From positions 62,001 through 126,000 of the forward strand of contig WHVA01000202.1 of NCBI GenBank assembly GCA_015179125.1: DNA of 64,000 bases, written 5' to 3'. This stretch comes from Gautieria morchelliformis (Eukaryota; Basidiomycota; Agaricomycetes; Gomphales; Gomphaceae). The notes under the pieces were generated by a model. The model did not search any database, was not told where the DNA came from, and saw only the letters and a list, made by a program, of their open reading frames with translations. A program made the translations under genes and the position numbers. This document shows positions 22,761-33,365 of the stretch, in pieces; position 1 is the first letter of the stretch; the number at the start of each line of letters is the position of its first letter.

Positions 22761-23047
22761 CCGCCGCTGTGTACGGTCCAGCTGTACCATCCGCAGCGCC
22801 TCTGTATGGCCCACCTGCACCGTATGCCGCCCCTCTGTACGGTGGACCTGCACTGTAGGCCGCCGCTGCGTATGGTGCAGCTGTACCATCCGCGGTCCCT
22901 CGGTATGGTACGCGGCTACGCCTGCACCATACCCTGCCAGGTGGTACGGTGCACCAGCACTGTAGGGCGCAGCCGAGGACAGTGCACCTGCACCATACGC
23001 CGCCGCTGCGTACAGTGCAGCTGTATCAACCGCGGTCCCTACGGTTT
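22761..23047. repeat. Degenerate 33-bp minisatellite
   Basis: About eight units of roughly 33 bp, each built around GTACGGT(G/C)CA(G/C)CTGTACCATCCGC-like sequence and changing length in the middle. On the minus strand the units translate as an 11-residue repeat rich in Ala, Gly, Tyr and Pro (for example PYRGAAYGAGG), with one frame change part-way. It starts exactly at the end of the Ty3-A LTR. It may be the relic of a repetitive coding exon. Confidence 0.7.
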
Positions 23048-23080
23048 GCAAGCCTCGAAGACAGGCGCCTGGTGACAGGC

Positions 23081-23188
23081 ATGGCAGCCCGGAGTAAAAC
23101 GGTGCCAGAACTGTCGTATTACATTCCCTACGACCCCTTCAAAGTGGACATTTACCATTTGGGAGGCGCTTTTGCAGAATTAGTCGAG
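23081..23188 (+). pseudogene. Protein-kinase-like exon fragment
   Basis: A short open stretch from an ATG at 23081 to a GT donor at 23189. It contains VPELSYYIPYDPFKVDIYHLG, read here as VPELS then PYDPFKVDIYHLGGAFAEL. This resembles the segment after the activation loop in fungal kinase-like proteins, where a Pro-x-Asp-Pro-x-Lys-x-Asp-Ile-x-x-Leu-Gly pattern is usual. No catalytic HRD or DFG motifs are found upstream (the minisatellite is there), and downstream sequence does not continue the fold clearly. Probably a gene relic. Confidence 0.4.
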
Positions 23189-23988
23189 GTGTGTATCCCC
23201 ATATCGATATATAGTGTCTTTGATCACAGACACAGAATTATCATGGTCTTGGTATATTCCAGCCCCTTGCGACTGCCATGTGGCACCAAGATCCGTCTCA
23301 ACGACCTGACCCATCTTCGGCCCTGGCTCAGTTTGAACGCATCGCATCCAGACTTGGATCTCGGGCACTCAAATCCCGGATTCTACTCTACACGAAGTCG
23401 CTCTACACACGAACGTGCAAGAGGATACGGGAACGGCTAGACTACTCGGTTTGCTAGATTTTTATCTCTCTCCTTTATCCAAACTCATACTGTTGTCTTC
23501 AGGAAGGAAATGAAGGAGCAATACTATTTTCGCTTCATATGCCGTCTTGGATCTTAATTCGGCCAAACAAACAGTTGGAGAAAGGGAACAGGTCCGAGGC
23601 TAGTGATACAACATATGGCACTTCACCAGAAAACAATACAGTGTGCGGGATAGAGCGCGTGCAGCCTCATGAAAGGACTCCCGTTACCTCTCGGGATTGG
23701 ATGGACAACTTGTGGATGTGGCTCGCAGCAAACTGCACAGTACGTACTTATATAACTCTGTGATTGTATTGAGAAGCACATGATACTCCGCGTCAGATAT
23801 CCACCCTGGCCCTCGGAACGCTGGGGCCATCGACCTTCGCCTTGACCGGCAAGATCTCAATTATCACAATTGTGTTCTTCAACCTTCTTTCCACGGTACT
23901 ATATTCCTGCCCTTCACGCAAACTTAATCCAATAATGCAACAGGTTCAGGCGAAATTGCCGTCTGTGAACTTGACAAGTCCTTTGTGT
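23189..23988. other. No recognised gene
   Basis: About 800 bases following the kinase-like exon. Some short open stretches and possible splice sites (for example a TCTTCAG acceptor near 23500) are present, but no translated block resembles a known family. It may hold decayed 3' exons of the kinase-like gene. Confidence 0.4.
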
Positions 23989-25608
23989 CTATTCTTCCCC
24001 ATACATATCCTGCAACACTGGCACCATGGCCATGAATAGATCCCATGCGGATAATGCTGTGATAGGGGGAGAACCTAACTGTTGGAAAAGTAGTTGAGCT
24101 GCCTGGTCAAAGTCATCATCTACCCAGCGAAAAGCCTCAGAGCAAGGCATGTCAAGAGAATTACGCAATTCTCGTATCTCATGTTCAACATCAGCTTCGT
24201 CCTGTTCATCGGTTTGAAGAGGGATGGCGAGTGATTCTGCTCCCCACTCCTCGGGGCAGGTATATATGTGCCTGGGAGTCATGCCAGATGGCATCGCCTT
24301 CTCAGGCTGTGAATGAATGGTATGATTGTTCCAGTATATCACAAACTCGTCAAGTTTTGCCTGAAGTGCAACTGGCCAAATCCAATAGAATAGAGCACTG
24401 TTACAATGTATCATTAAGTCATATGCATCAATGTAAGAGAAGCCAAAATACAAACACATACCAGTGCAATGAGCTGGTATGGTCAAAAATGCCCTGGCTC
24501 TTGCCATCAGTAATAAGTTCAAATAGACCATAGCCCTCATTCTCCCTAAACCAATGCCAAAGTCCTTCAATGGCAATGTTACGGGTGCTCGGGAGCTTCT
24601 GATATGGCGGCCATTCAGTTTTGTCAACCTCAGGTGCTTTAATGGCTCTAGATTTGGATGTCAGCTTGTGGATTGGATAGGTGAGTGCATTGTCACACCT
24701 ACCGTAGATACTTGTGAAAACGCAACATCTCACCGGTTTCTGACCCACCATCAACTGTTAACTGCAGCGGCAAAGCTACACAATGAGTAGTTAGCATTGC
24801 ATCAACTACAACAGTAACTTATATCTCAAACCTTTAAACCCTTCCACAAAATCCAGATATAGGTGACCAATTGCAGCAGCAAGGCGCTCATTGGGCAAGA
24901 CAACGAGCCATTGAATGGCAGAGCTGTACTTGTCCTTTAATCCATAAATAGGAAGTCCAACCCCCCCCCATCTGAAGGGCTTGTGCAGCAAGCTTGGCAT
25001 GTCCGTCCCCCGCAATCTCATGGAATGGTCCTAGTGCGGTCAATCGACCTCATTTTATGCGAGCTGATCCCGGGAAACGGTGATCAAGGCCTTCAGGCGC
25101 AAACATTTGCAGAGTTTGACGTACAATCTGCCTACAATGTAGTGAGTGCACAGCAGTCAAAATGGCGAGTAGTGATAGATATACCTAGGTATCATCCAGC
25201 CCTGATCCTTGAGCTAATCTCGTATCCCCCCGGTCCCCTTGCGACCACCCACATCCTCAGCCAGGGCCAGCAACACTAGCTGTGTGGAGACCCCAGCGGG
25301 TGGTGGCTTCCGAACTGTTGGAACATCGAATGCCTTGTTGAGTTGTTTTGTCAGTCTGTCATTTCTGTAAGTATGACAACTAAGCAATCTTATGAATCAC
25401 AAACTTGATATCATAGTTGAGTTCCTTCTTGAGTCTGGTGAGTCACTGCTGAAGTGGGAGGCGCTCCTTTGCATACTGAAATAGGGCGGCATGAAGGATA
25501 TCCTCATTCGGAACTTAGTTGAGCATCAGAATCTCTGTGGATATCAATAGGAAGCAGTGGCTCACTGTTGCCATTCTGGTATTGATTCTTGCTGGAGGAG
25601 TTGGGCAT
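23989..25608 (-). pseudogene. Integrase-core-like basidiomycete protein, decayed
   Basis: Minus-strand gene with short introns. From an ATG at 25608 (MPNSSSKNQYQNGN) the blocks follow the order of a large mushroom family annotated as integrase core domain: DILHAALFQYAKERLPL; LTRLKKELNYDIK; TVRKPPPAGVSTQLVLLALAEDV, shortened to VRKPPPAGVSTQLVLLALAE; FAPEGLDHRFPGSARI; RLTALGPFHEIAGDGHAKL; GLPIYGLKDKYSSAIQWL; LTVDGGSETGEML; TEWPPYQKLPSTRN; IAIEGLWHWFREN; LDEFVIYWNNHT. The Asp of VDGGSET and the Glu of IEGLW are likely catalytic-core residues. Introns lie near 24760-24830 and 24375-24460. Defects: TGA between LQQ and LTRL, TGA between ARIK and GRLT, a TAA near 25530, and nine G where eight would keep frame (24961-24969). 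The C-terminus ends at 23989 (DMYGEE). Confidence 0.7.
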
Positions 25609-26635
25609 CTAATCTCAGAGGTTTGCAGTGCGTGCCGCCACAATGGTGATGGAGTGACTGTGAGGAATAAGAGTCGAGTTTTTAGATAGGAAGGCGTTAT
25701 AATTCAGACTTCAACGTGAAGTTGAATCGAGTGTATGATTGCTCCAATGTGAGCGAATCGTGTGGGATATGTGAGCGGTGAGATGTATGCGTTGTGGGAG
25801 AATAATATCCAAGCCGAGTAACTATGTCTGGGGATAATGAGTTTGATTGACTGATCTTCTACTATACATATGACAGCTTTTATCCCCGGTGTGTAACACG
25901 CTAAGTCAAAAGAGATGTTACCGGCGCCGGTGGATGGATGTACGAGGCATGTGCTACGGGGGTTGGAGTGCCGGCTGCTGTTATGCACGTGTATTCTACT
26001 TGTCGAATAGGGAAGGAGTCGTATGAAGTGGACATAAGGAATGTGTGGTATGTGGGGAAGGGGGGATGGAAACGAGTGATCGAAAACTATCAGAATCGGA
26101 ACGCGTCTATACGAAGTGGAGCGTGTGATGGAACGATCGTACTACTGATCCGTGGGGGCGTCTCGGTCTCGGGGTTCGGGGGCGGATCCGCTGATGGCTG
26201 CATCGTCTGTACACTCGTGGACCGGTGGGGCGTTGTGGTGTAGCGAGTGGAGATGTGTGCGTTCGAGGGGTGGACTGATGATTAGTGGCACGGTTTATGA
26301 TATGGGTTCTGGGCAGGGGGAATGGGGATATATGGAGTGGGAATGTGTATGATGTTGGAATTGTAACAGTGACACACGGTTACACGTGAGAACACGTGCC
26401 ACGCTAACAGTCGCAGCCTGAACCAGAAATGCAGGGAGACATTCGGGTGCAACACCAGACCTTAGAAACCAGAGAAATCAAGCACTCTAGTGTATGAAGT
26501 ATGAAGTCGCTCTTACAGTGCGGCTTGACAGTGGTATGCGTGTTGTCCCAAATAGGATCCGGTTACTCGCAAGGCTGTGGTCAACGAGCAACTAGTCAAT
26601 GCCCGCAGGAAAATGATGATCTTGGATTGCTTGCT
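25609..26635. other. Unassigned G/T-rich stretch
   Basis: Roughly 1 kb with no family-like open frame on either strand. From about 25930 to 26360 the plus strand is markedly G-rich with frequent TGTGG and CGGGG runs, similar in texture to LTR DNA, but I found no TG..CA boundary pair or target duplication. Contains a palindromic CACACGGTTACACGTGAGAACACGTG-type cluster near 26375-26400 (CACGTG motif). Confidence 0.3.
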
Positions 26636-26868
26636 TACCATGAGAGAACACGAGGATGTACAAAGACTCCCGGATGTCCTTTCGCAGCGTCGGAGTCTTC
26701 CAAGGTGTTGTATGTCCTCAAGTCTTCTGGAGGGACGCCCTGGAGATCCAATATTTGAATCATGGCTGGTGCAAAGCCGCATTCAAGGAGTTTTGGACTG
26801 CCCTTGCTGAAGACGACCACGGGAACTGTGTTCGATATCTTGGTGCGTGCCTCCTAGGCGCCGGACTG
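26636..26868 (-). pseudogene. Monothiol glutaredoxin (Grx5-like) relic, CGFS changed to CGFA
   Basis: The minus strand reads EARTKISNTVPVVVFSKGSP, then LECGFAPAMIQILDLQGV and PPEDLRTYNTLEDS. Monothiol glutaredoxins of the Grx5 class, mitochondrial iron-sulfur cluster carriers, have a matching start, then a CGFS active site, IQIL and a similar YNVLED segment. Here the cysteine is kept but the serine is alanine. After LEDS one base is out of frame, and the expected WPTIPQ and GGCD blocks are absent, replaced by a GTAAGC donor-like end near 26638. An upstream in-frame stop separates any leader. Likely a partial duplicate; alanine in place of serine also argues against normal function. Confidence 0.6.
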
Positions 26869-27499
26869 CTTATGTACCCTTCGAGTCGCATTGACACGCC
26901 AGCGTGAATGGATCCAATTTACAGCCATGCATCGAATTGACGCAAAGCCGTGCATGATCATAGGCGTGTGTGTCTCTTTTCCAGTGCAAATGTCGATAAA
27001 GTCCTGCCTTGTGAGTGTGCCCACTGACTTGTACGCGATAAGGATGTGCGGTGGTTGGGCAAGGGTACTCATCCTAGATGTATCAAGAGAAATTTGGGGG
27101 AACCCACACTCGGGCAACGACATGGAAGTGAACTGAGACCAAAATGAGATGTACTTAGCAGAATGGTTAGCTGATGAATGTCCCCCGACTCCGAATGAAC
27201 GGGGAGGGTTCTGTCGACACAGCATGTCCCGCATGCATGACATCCTATGCAGGATTTTGTTCATTGATCTCCTGTGCCGTTTTTTTCAGATTTCCCTGGA
27301 AGGTTTGGTTTGATCCCGATCATGCTCCCATTTTCTTTCTTATCGTGAGTAGCTTTTATTGGTTTCCTGGCATCTTTTTTATTGATGCTGATGATATTCC
27401 CACTCAGGTGAGCATTGACGGCTTGTGAATTTGTTTGATTTCTTTGGGATCTCGGCCTCGTATGTCTGTTTAATATTTTTCTCCCTGTTCATTATTTTT
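26869..27499. other. No recognised gene
   Basis: About 630 bases between the glutaredoxin relic and a copy of the 194-bp repeat. Minus-strand open sequence (26854-27264) lies upstream of the glutaredoxin relic and could have held its first exon, but nothing recognisable remains. The right half is pyrimidine-rich on the plus strand. Confidence 0.4.
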
Positions 27500-27684
27500 G
27501 TCCCACATCTTTTGATATATCTTACATTTGCATGCCTCCTCTTTCTCCTCCGCTTTTCCATAGACCTCATATACCAGTCACCCACGGCCATCCCACGGTA
27601 TGTCTTTCCTGTTCGTTGATCTCCTTCCACTCCTTCGCTGACTTGTTTTATCCTGTACTTCTTCGTCTCTCCTTGCCGCTTTTC
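27500..27684 (+). repeat. Single copy of the 194-bp repeat unit
   Basis: Matches, in opposite orientation, the tandem array at 31636-32380: tgtcccacatc..., gatatatcttac, then gcttttccatag, a short core with cgg/ccg, and gtatgtctttcctgttc, then ctccttcgctgacttgttttatcctgtacttc. It ends directly at the glycyl-tRNA synthetase homology. The CCATAG and GTATGT motifs look like splice acceptor and donor. Confidence 0.75.
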
Positions 27685-28329
27685 CATATTGTGAAGGACA
27701 CGAAGACGGGCGAAGTGCTGAGAGCAGATCATCTCGTCAAGGCCGTCCTGGAGGCTCGTTTGGCTGGGGATAACGAAGCGCAAGGTTTGAAAGCTGACAT
27801 GGTGGACTCGGAGAAAGACAAGAAGCGAAAGAAAGAAGCCAAAACAATCGCTGTCAACCTGCCAGATGAGGTTGTCTCTCAATATGAGACCATTCTTGCA
27901 CAGGTGCGGCGTGTCACACATTCTGGTTGCGATGTTTCTGTGATTCTCTTGTGTACTTTAAGCTGGATAACTACTCTGGTCCGGAGCTCGGTCAACTTTG
28001 CCAGCAGCACAAAATCACAAATCCTGACACAGGAAATGAAGTGGGTGAGCCGCAGCAATTTAACCTTATGTTCGCCAGTAGTATTGGCCCTACTGGTCAG
28101 CATCCTGGGTACTCCCACTTTTCAGTCAGTCTTCTTGTGGCTCACTCCGTCCCAGTTACCCACGCCCGGAAACTGCGCAAGGTCACTTCCTCAATTTCTC
28201 TCGCTTACTCGAATTCAATTACAACCGTGTCCCATTTGCGTCTTCCCAAATTGGCAGATCGTTCCGTAATGAAATTTCGCCACGAGCCGGCCTGCTGCGC
28301 GTGTGAGAGCTCACCATGGCTGAAATCGA
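27685..28329 (+). pseudogene. Partial glycyl-tRNA synthetase gene
   Basis: Internal segment of the eukaryotic class II glycyl-tRNA synthetase, which charges tRNA-Gly. Exon 1 starts at HIVKDTKTGEVLRADHLVKA and continues VLEARLAGDNEAQGLKAD. An intron at 27904-27962 follows. Exon 2 has LDNYSGPELGQLCQQHKI and [18 protein letters not shown] second intron is at 28109-28155, then [38 protein letters not shown] and AGLLRV, with motif 2 (FRNE) visible. A TGA at 28304-28306 replaces the arginine expected before E-F-T-M-A-E-I, and homology stops after AEI. The family Leu before RPETAQ is Pro here. N-terminal catalytic sequence and the anticodon-binding domain are missing, so this is a truncated duplicate. 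Confidence 0.8.
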
Positions 28330-29006
28330 TTTGGGCTTGGGCATATATTATGGACGCGTGAGGACGATGAGCAAAAGGGGGTTAGATGCTGTTTCCATCA
28401 CGTGTAAGGGGTATTCTCGTGGGTAGACAATTTCACCGCATCAATAGAGCTCAGGTAAAGACACTTTAACATGGTCTATGCTCAGTGCCTCATGACTGTG
28501 ATCATTGGCAGGATCTCGCTCTTGCAGGGTCTCGCTGCTGAAACAGCTGAACCAGCACAAGAACCGGACAGTGACCCATCAGCATCTCGCGGGTCTCACG
28601 CATAGTCTATCTGTTCTAACAGCATTGTGTGTGATACGCAACTTTCAATGGATCATCACCCGGCATGACACATGACCTGGCCAAAAGGCCACACATTTTG
28701 GCCAGGTTGTGCGTCATGCCCCAGGCGGCTGAGGACGCCCACGGTGCTAACGTACCCTTGGGCGCTAGAGCTCAATTTGTACGAACAAAGGAGTCAATGC
28801 AGCCAGCCTTTGGATCGGATTTGCACCCGAAAGTGGGATGAGACATATGTGGGTGTTGCAATTTTGAATCTCAACTGTGGCACGGCCATTCAGATCCCAC
28901 CACTATTCCTGTGATTGCATCCTCCACAGGTATAAAGCATCTCACAATTGTGCCGCTTTGGTCATTCCACCTTAAAACATCCCATAACGCTCCACCACTA
29001 GAACAT
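28330..29006. other. Spacer with a hairpin, no recognised gene
   Basis: Contains a few spliced-looking open stretches (for example an acidic Glu/Ala/Pro end, QGLAAETAEPAQEPDSDPS, stopping at 28604) that I cannot assign, the hairpin at 28662-28720, and presumably the promoter of the alpha-kinase gene. Confidence 0.4.
28662..28720. repeat. 25-bp inverted repeat (hairpin)
   Basis: 28662-28686 (ggcatgac...ctggccaaaa) pairs with 28696-28720 with three mismatches around a 9-base loop. No fl anking target duplication was found. It could be a decayed terminator-like hairpin or a mini transposon relic. Confidence 0.6.
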
Positions 29007-31396
29007 ATGGCGCCTCCAGAGCCGGTTTTACAGACTCAAGAGTGTGCCACGGCTGAGCCAGGGCTCGGATGTGGACAGGTCTTTGGTTTGAAAGCTGTGC
29101 CCGGGCTCTGTGGTAAATGCTTTCTTCTTCAGAACAAAGCTGATGATGCCATTGAGCAAGCCCATATCAAGGTAAGTTGAGGTATCCGATGGTGTAGCTG
29201 ATAGGGTTGAACGTTTATCCAGGAGTGGCCGCAGTGTCACAAGTGCGGCTTAACTTACCAGCATATGCCTGGTGAACTGTACGGCAAATGCAAACACAAA
29301 GGTGTGCCACTTATCTCACATTGTAATTACATGCCTTACATTGTTTTTCTCAGATGGGCAGGATACCGGTGAAGTTCAACGGCGTGAACATGAACGCATC
29401 ACCCACATGCAAAGCCGCCTGAAGAAAGGGCTCGTGAGCCTATTGCCACGGCGTGGCCCTCCGACAAGTGGGGGCCTGTCAAGGCTCAAAGTCGGTGGTG
29501 CAACTAATTCCGAGAAGCGTTTTGTCAACATCGTTCCTTTGTTGATGGAAGGACGGCTCCAGAGTTAGGTTTCTATAAACTGCAACACACTCGCGATGAA
29601 GCACTCTCAGGTAAGACCCATTGAACGTCACCACATGTTGTATTTATTGTCCCCTGGCTCAGACATACTAGCAAAAGCTGTGGAGACCTGGAACAAAGTG
29701 TGGTTGAAGACTGAAGAACTCGAGATGAAATTGTACTGCCATAGGTGTAGTCACAGTCCTTCCATACTCACAGCAACAGGGAACATGGTGAAGTCCAGCT
29801 TCACGGATGAAACATGCCACTGTCGATCCAATGGGCTGTACATTGGGTAAATTTTGGGACGCACATTCTGGTGAGAATGTTATCCTCCTTCAACAACTTC
29901 CTGGCGATGTCAAGAAAATCAAAAATGTTGGGGCGGTGTTATCATTGGAGTGGTATTTCATTCGTAAAAGGGTGCGCTTAATGTTGCGCATGGCCAGATT
30001 AGGACACTTACTCTTTTTTAGTGGGACCCTATAAACTATGGCCTGCCTGTGCTGGGAAAAAAGAGGGCACGTCACTCAACAGACTCGGGCACTGGCAATA
30101 CTCCATTCAAAAAATCTGGTACGTGATTAAACCTTCCTGAATATGCGCCCAACTCTGCTGCCCATTTGATAGTACATGGTCCATTACAATCTTGTTGGGC
30201 ACCTGGTGGTGGTGGTTCGTGGCAAAGCCTGTGATGGAGATTACTGTTCAGGTGCCTGCCTCTTTCAGGATGATGCCGGAAAGTGGCAGGTAAACTGGGA
30301 CAATACCAATGAGTATGAGAGTGCTAAGATCGACAATGTGCATACTTTTTCTGGCACAATGAAACATGTGTATTGTGTATGTCACTGGCATGCTCGTGAT
30401 GTTTACTCTGCTGTCCATACTGATGCGCAATTACAGGGAACCTTTCAAGAGCAGTGCATGGTATTCAAGAGGTTTTATGATTTTGTAGATGGCCCCGAGA
30501 ATAGAGACATAGCCGGCAATGCACGTTTCCTTACTGCCGAGGCCCAGCGTTTGAAGATCGGTCAAGAAATTCTCAATGCATTCTATTCTCGTGCAAAAGA
30601 GACTGATACCCTGGTTTCTGATGGTGCGCTGCATGTTTATGGTGGTGTGGGGAATATACTTTACCGATCTGGCCCTTTCACAGATCTCGCATTCTCTTAT
30701 TGTTCCTGGTTCGTGAAGTCATGGGGGAAAAGTACCGGGACGACCCCTCTCCTGCATCTGGTATCAAGCCTGATGACATGTATGGAGATGATGATGTTGT
30801 CTGGCTGATTGAGCCATTTCGTGGGACGGTTGTTCACCGATGGAGTGGCACTACGGAGCATCCCTGGCATGAACAGGCTGGGTTGCTTGGTGTTTCACTT
30901 TACGCCCTCGCACACTTCTCACTGGCTGGACCCACGGTGAAATGGTCCTCGCAGACATACAAAGTACGTAACGCTAATCTTTCAGTTCTTATTGAATAAC
31001 ACCTCTACAAATCACTAGCTTCTCAAGGCAGACTGCCAATGAAAGGTGATGGCGGTCCTTCCAAGCTAGGCCAGATTATATTTGACCATATGTTTCATTC
31101 TGCATCTGGGTATGTCCGAATGCATTGATGCTGTAGATAATCTCAATGTCTCTCAGGACTTCGGGTGTTGGGGACCACGGAACCCAGGGAATTGAGACCT
31201 ACATTGCTCAACACGACTGCTGCCGCATCTGTGAGGCATTGGAAATAGGGATTATGGGCTATCAAAAATTGGTGATTATAATGCGGAGGAAGACGATGAT
31301 GGGGAGGAAGATGAGGATGAGAAGGCAGAAACAGATGACGACTCAGGGACGCGACGTAAGACACGTTCTATGGGGAAAAGCAAAAGGAGGTACTGA
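29007..31396 (+). CDS. Alpha-type protein kinase, multi-exon
   Basis: Spliced gene with an N-terminal cysteine-rich region and a C-terminal alpha-kinase domain (atypical Ser/Thr kinase of the MHCK/EF2K fold). Exon 1 (29007-29171) has GCGQVFGLKAVPGLCGKCF; exon 2 (29223-29301) has CHKCGLTYQHMPGELYGKC, so paired CxxC motifs suggest zinc binding. A basic exon follows (29354-29568). The kinase part includes VVVVRGKACDGDYCSGACLF, TFQEQCMVFKRFYDFVDG, FLVREVMGEKY and VVWLIEPFRGT. Near the end GVGDHGTQGIETYIAQHDC then CRICEAL matches the family glycine-rich loop and zinc-binding H..C..C core. Introns are about 50-60 bp (for example 30626-30685 and 30965-31018). Frame disagreements near 29845 and 31255 suggest one-base indels; the acidic/basic tail (NAEEDDDGEEDEDE, RRKTRSMGKSKRRY) ends at 31396. 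Whether it is still functional is uncertain. Confidence 0.65.
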
Positions 31397-31635
31397 CAGG
31401 CGTGCAGACGAGATGATGAAATAGATCCATGATTGACTTAGGTAGTATCCAAGGAGGTGATTAGATAGCAATATATACCATTGAATTTATGCCAGTAGTT
31501 ACATTTCACAGGGACAGAAATGACCGGGTGCAAAGTAGGACCCGATGGAGTGACTGAGGAACAATGACTGGGGTTCGGATGAGAAATGACATAGGGCACA
31601 TATATGTTGAGCTTCTTTTTGGTATTTGGCAATCA
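31397..31635. other. 3' flank of the kinase gene
   Basis: Short spacer before the tandem repeat; nothing recognised. Confidence 0.4.
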
Positions 31636-32380
31636 ATACTCCACAAAGCAGAGACGAAGTACAGGATAAATAAAAGTCAGCGAAATAGTAGAAGGACATC
31701 AATGAACACGAAAGACGTACCATAGGACGGCCGCGGGTAACTGATAGATGAGGTCTATGGAAAAGCTGAGACGTACACAAGAGAAAAGGACGTAAACGTA
31801 AGATATATAGAAAGGATGTGGGACACAGCATTGCACAAAGGAGAGACGAAGTACAGGATAAAACAAGTCAGCGAAGGAGTAAAAGGACATTAATGAAAAT
31901 GAACAGGAAAGACGTACCGTAGGGCGGCCGCAGGTAACTGATAGATGAAATCTATGGAAAAGTGGAGACACAGGAGAAAAAGCAGGTAAACGTAAGATAT
32001 ATATAAAGGATGTGGGACACAGCACAGCACAAAGGAGAGACGAAGTACAGGATAAAACAAGTCAGCGAAGGAGTAAAAGGACATTAATGAAAATGAACAG
32101 GAAAGACGTACCGTAGGGCGGCCGCAGGTAACTGATAGATGAAATCTATGGAAAAGCGGAGACACAGGAGAAAAAGCAGGTAAACGTAAGATATATATAA
32201 AGGATGTGGGACACAGCACAGCACAAAGGAGAGACGAAGTACAGGATAAAACAAGTCAGTGAAGGAGTATAAGGACATTAATGAACAAAGACATACCGTA
32301 TGCGGAAAAGCAGAGACGTACACAGGAGAAAAAGGAGGTAAATGTAAGATATATAAAAAGGACGTGGGACAAAAATAACG
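31636..32380 (-). repeat. 194-bp tandem repeat, four units
   Basis: Units run head to tail with a period of 194 bp (equivalent points at 31831, 32025 and 32219). Units 2 and 3 are almost identical; unit 1 is more diverged; unit 4 lacks about 35 bp. Read on the minus strand each unit holds a GTACGT, a long pyrimidine-rich stretch, then CTTTTCCATAG and a 34-bp core before the next GTACGT, which looks like an intron followed by a micro-exon. Unit 4 has lost exactly this core region. All frames are open for 100 or more codons on the minus strand, but the composition (Leu, Phe, Ser, Tyr) looks like translated pyrimidine-rich DNA. Confidence 0.8.
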
Positions 32381-32559
32381 AACCGGGAGAAGAATATTAT
32401 AATACGGTGAGATAATGACGGGATGATGAGAAAACGGACATACTGTACCAGGCCAAGATACAAACAAATGCACAAACGGTCAATATAGTACCTGAGTGCA
32501 AATATCATCGGCATAAATAAAAATGATGCAGGGAAACCGAAAAAAGGCAGTCAGGATAA

Positions 32560-33365
32560 GAAAGATGTGTCAAGCGCCTCTGAGTGCTGTTCAACTACCC
32601 GTCCTCTTCGTCGTCTCCTGCAGCTGTCATCGCACACAACACACTCCGCCCTTATGTGCGCCTCCATTCCTACAACTCTTGCGCAGCGTGTTGCAACAAC
32701 GACTTGACTCGACACCTTGTGTGGCTTTACTGGCAGCCCCGCCGCTGAACCTCCTCACACTCCTCGACCCGCCCTCACGGCACCCGTGTCTGCGATTCGC
32801 GTTGTGTTGCTCAAGAGGCAGAAGAATGCCTCTGCGTTCGGCGTCCAGAACAGGATAGGGCAGGACGTGAAGACCCTCCTCATGCAGCTCTCCTCCTTCG
32901 AGGCATGGTCATATAAGTCAAGGGCGTCATGCTCCATTGTACTTAAAATGCTTGCCTCGATCCCAGAATATTGCACGAATGGCTTCAACAATATCTGTCG
33001 CTGGAGATGGGCAAGATACATATGTTGGTGTTGCGGGGCGCGAAGAAGAAGCGGGTCGAAGAGTATGCACAGTGTAAGTGGTTGTGTCATTCATTAATGC
33101 CTTACTTGTTTAATTTCTAACAACTTGTGCCATAGTGATGGGAATGGCGAGCTTCATGAACTTGAATGAAGTTCATGGCGGTGGTCCATTTGGTGCGGGA
33201 ACATTTGCAGTACGTCCGGTGTTTGTACCTCAATTTTGGCGTGGGGATGACATCCATACCAGGGCGGAGATGGCTCACGCCAACCTTCCGCGCTGGAGCT
33301 TAGCGTTTCCACCACGCAAGGAAAGTCATTCTATGAGAGTGTTTCCCGCACCAAGTTCTGATTGA
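32560..33365 (+). CDS. Hypothetical protein, C-terminal exons
   Basis: Unrecognised. An open stretch at about 32717-33066 ends at a GTAAGT donor (near 33075), followed by a 60-base intron ending CCATAG and a last exon at 33136-33365 whose translation (FMNLNEVHGGGPFGAGTF, FVPQFWRGDDIHTR, ANLPRWSLAFPPRKES) looks like real protein: balanced composition, several Trp and Phe. The frame of the upstream exon and the start codon are uncertain. No neighbour suggests a role. Confidence 0.35.

Noticed and set aside
31499-32473. Overlapping minus-strand open frames of 108-129 codons
   Set aside because: They are successive copies of the 194-bp repeat read through pyrimidine-rich DNA; no protein family resemblance.
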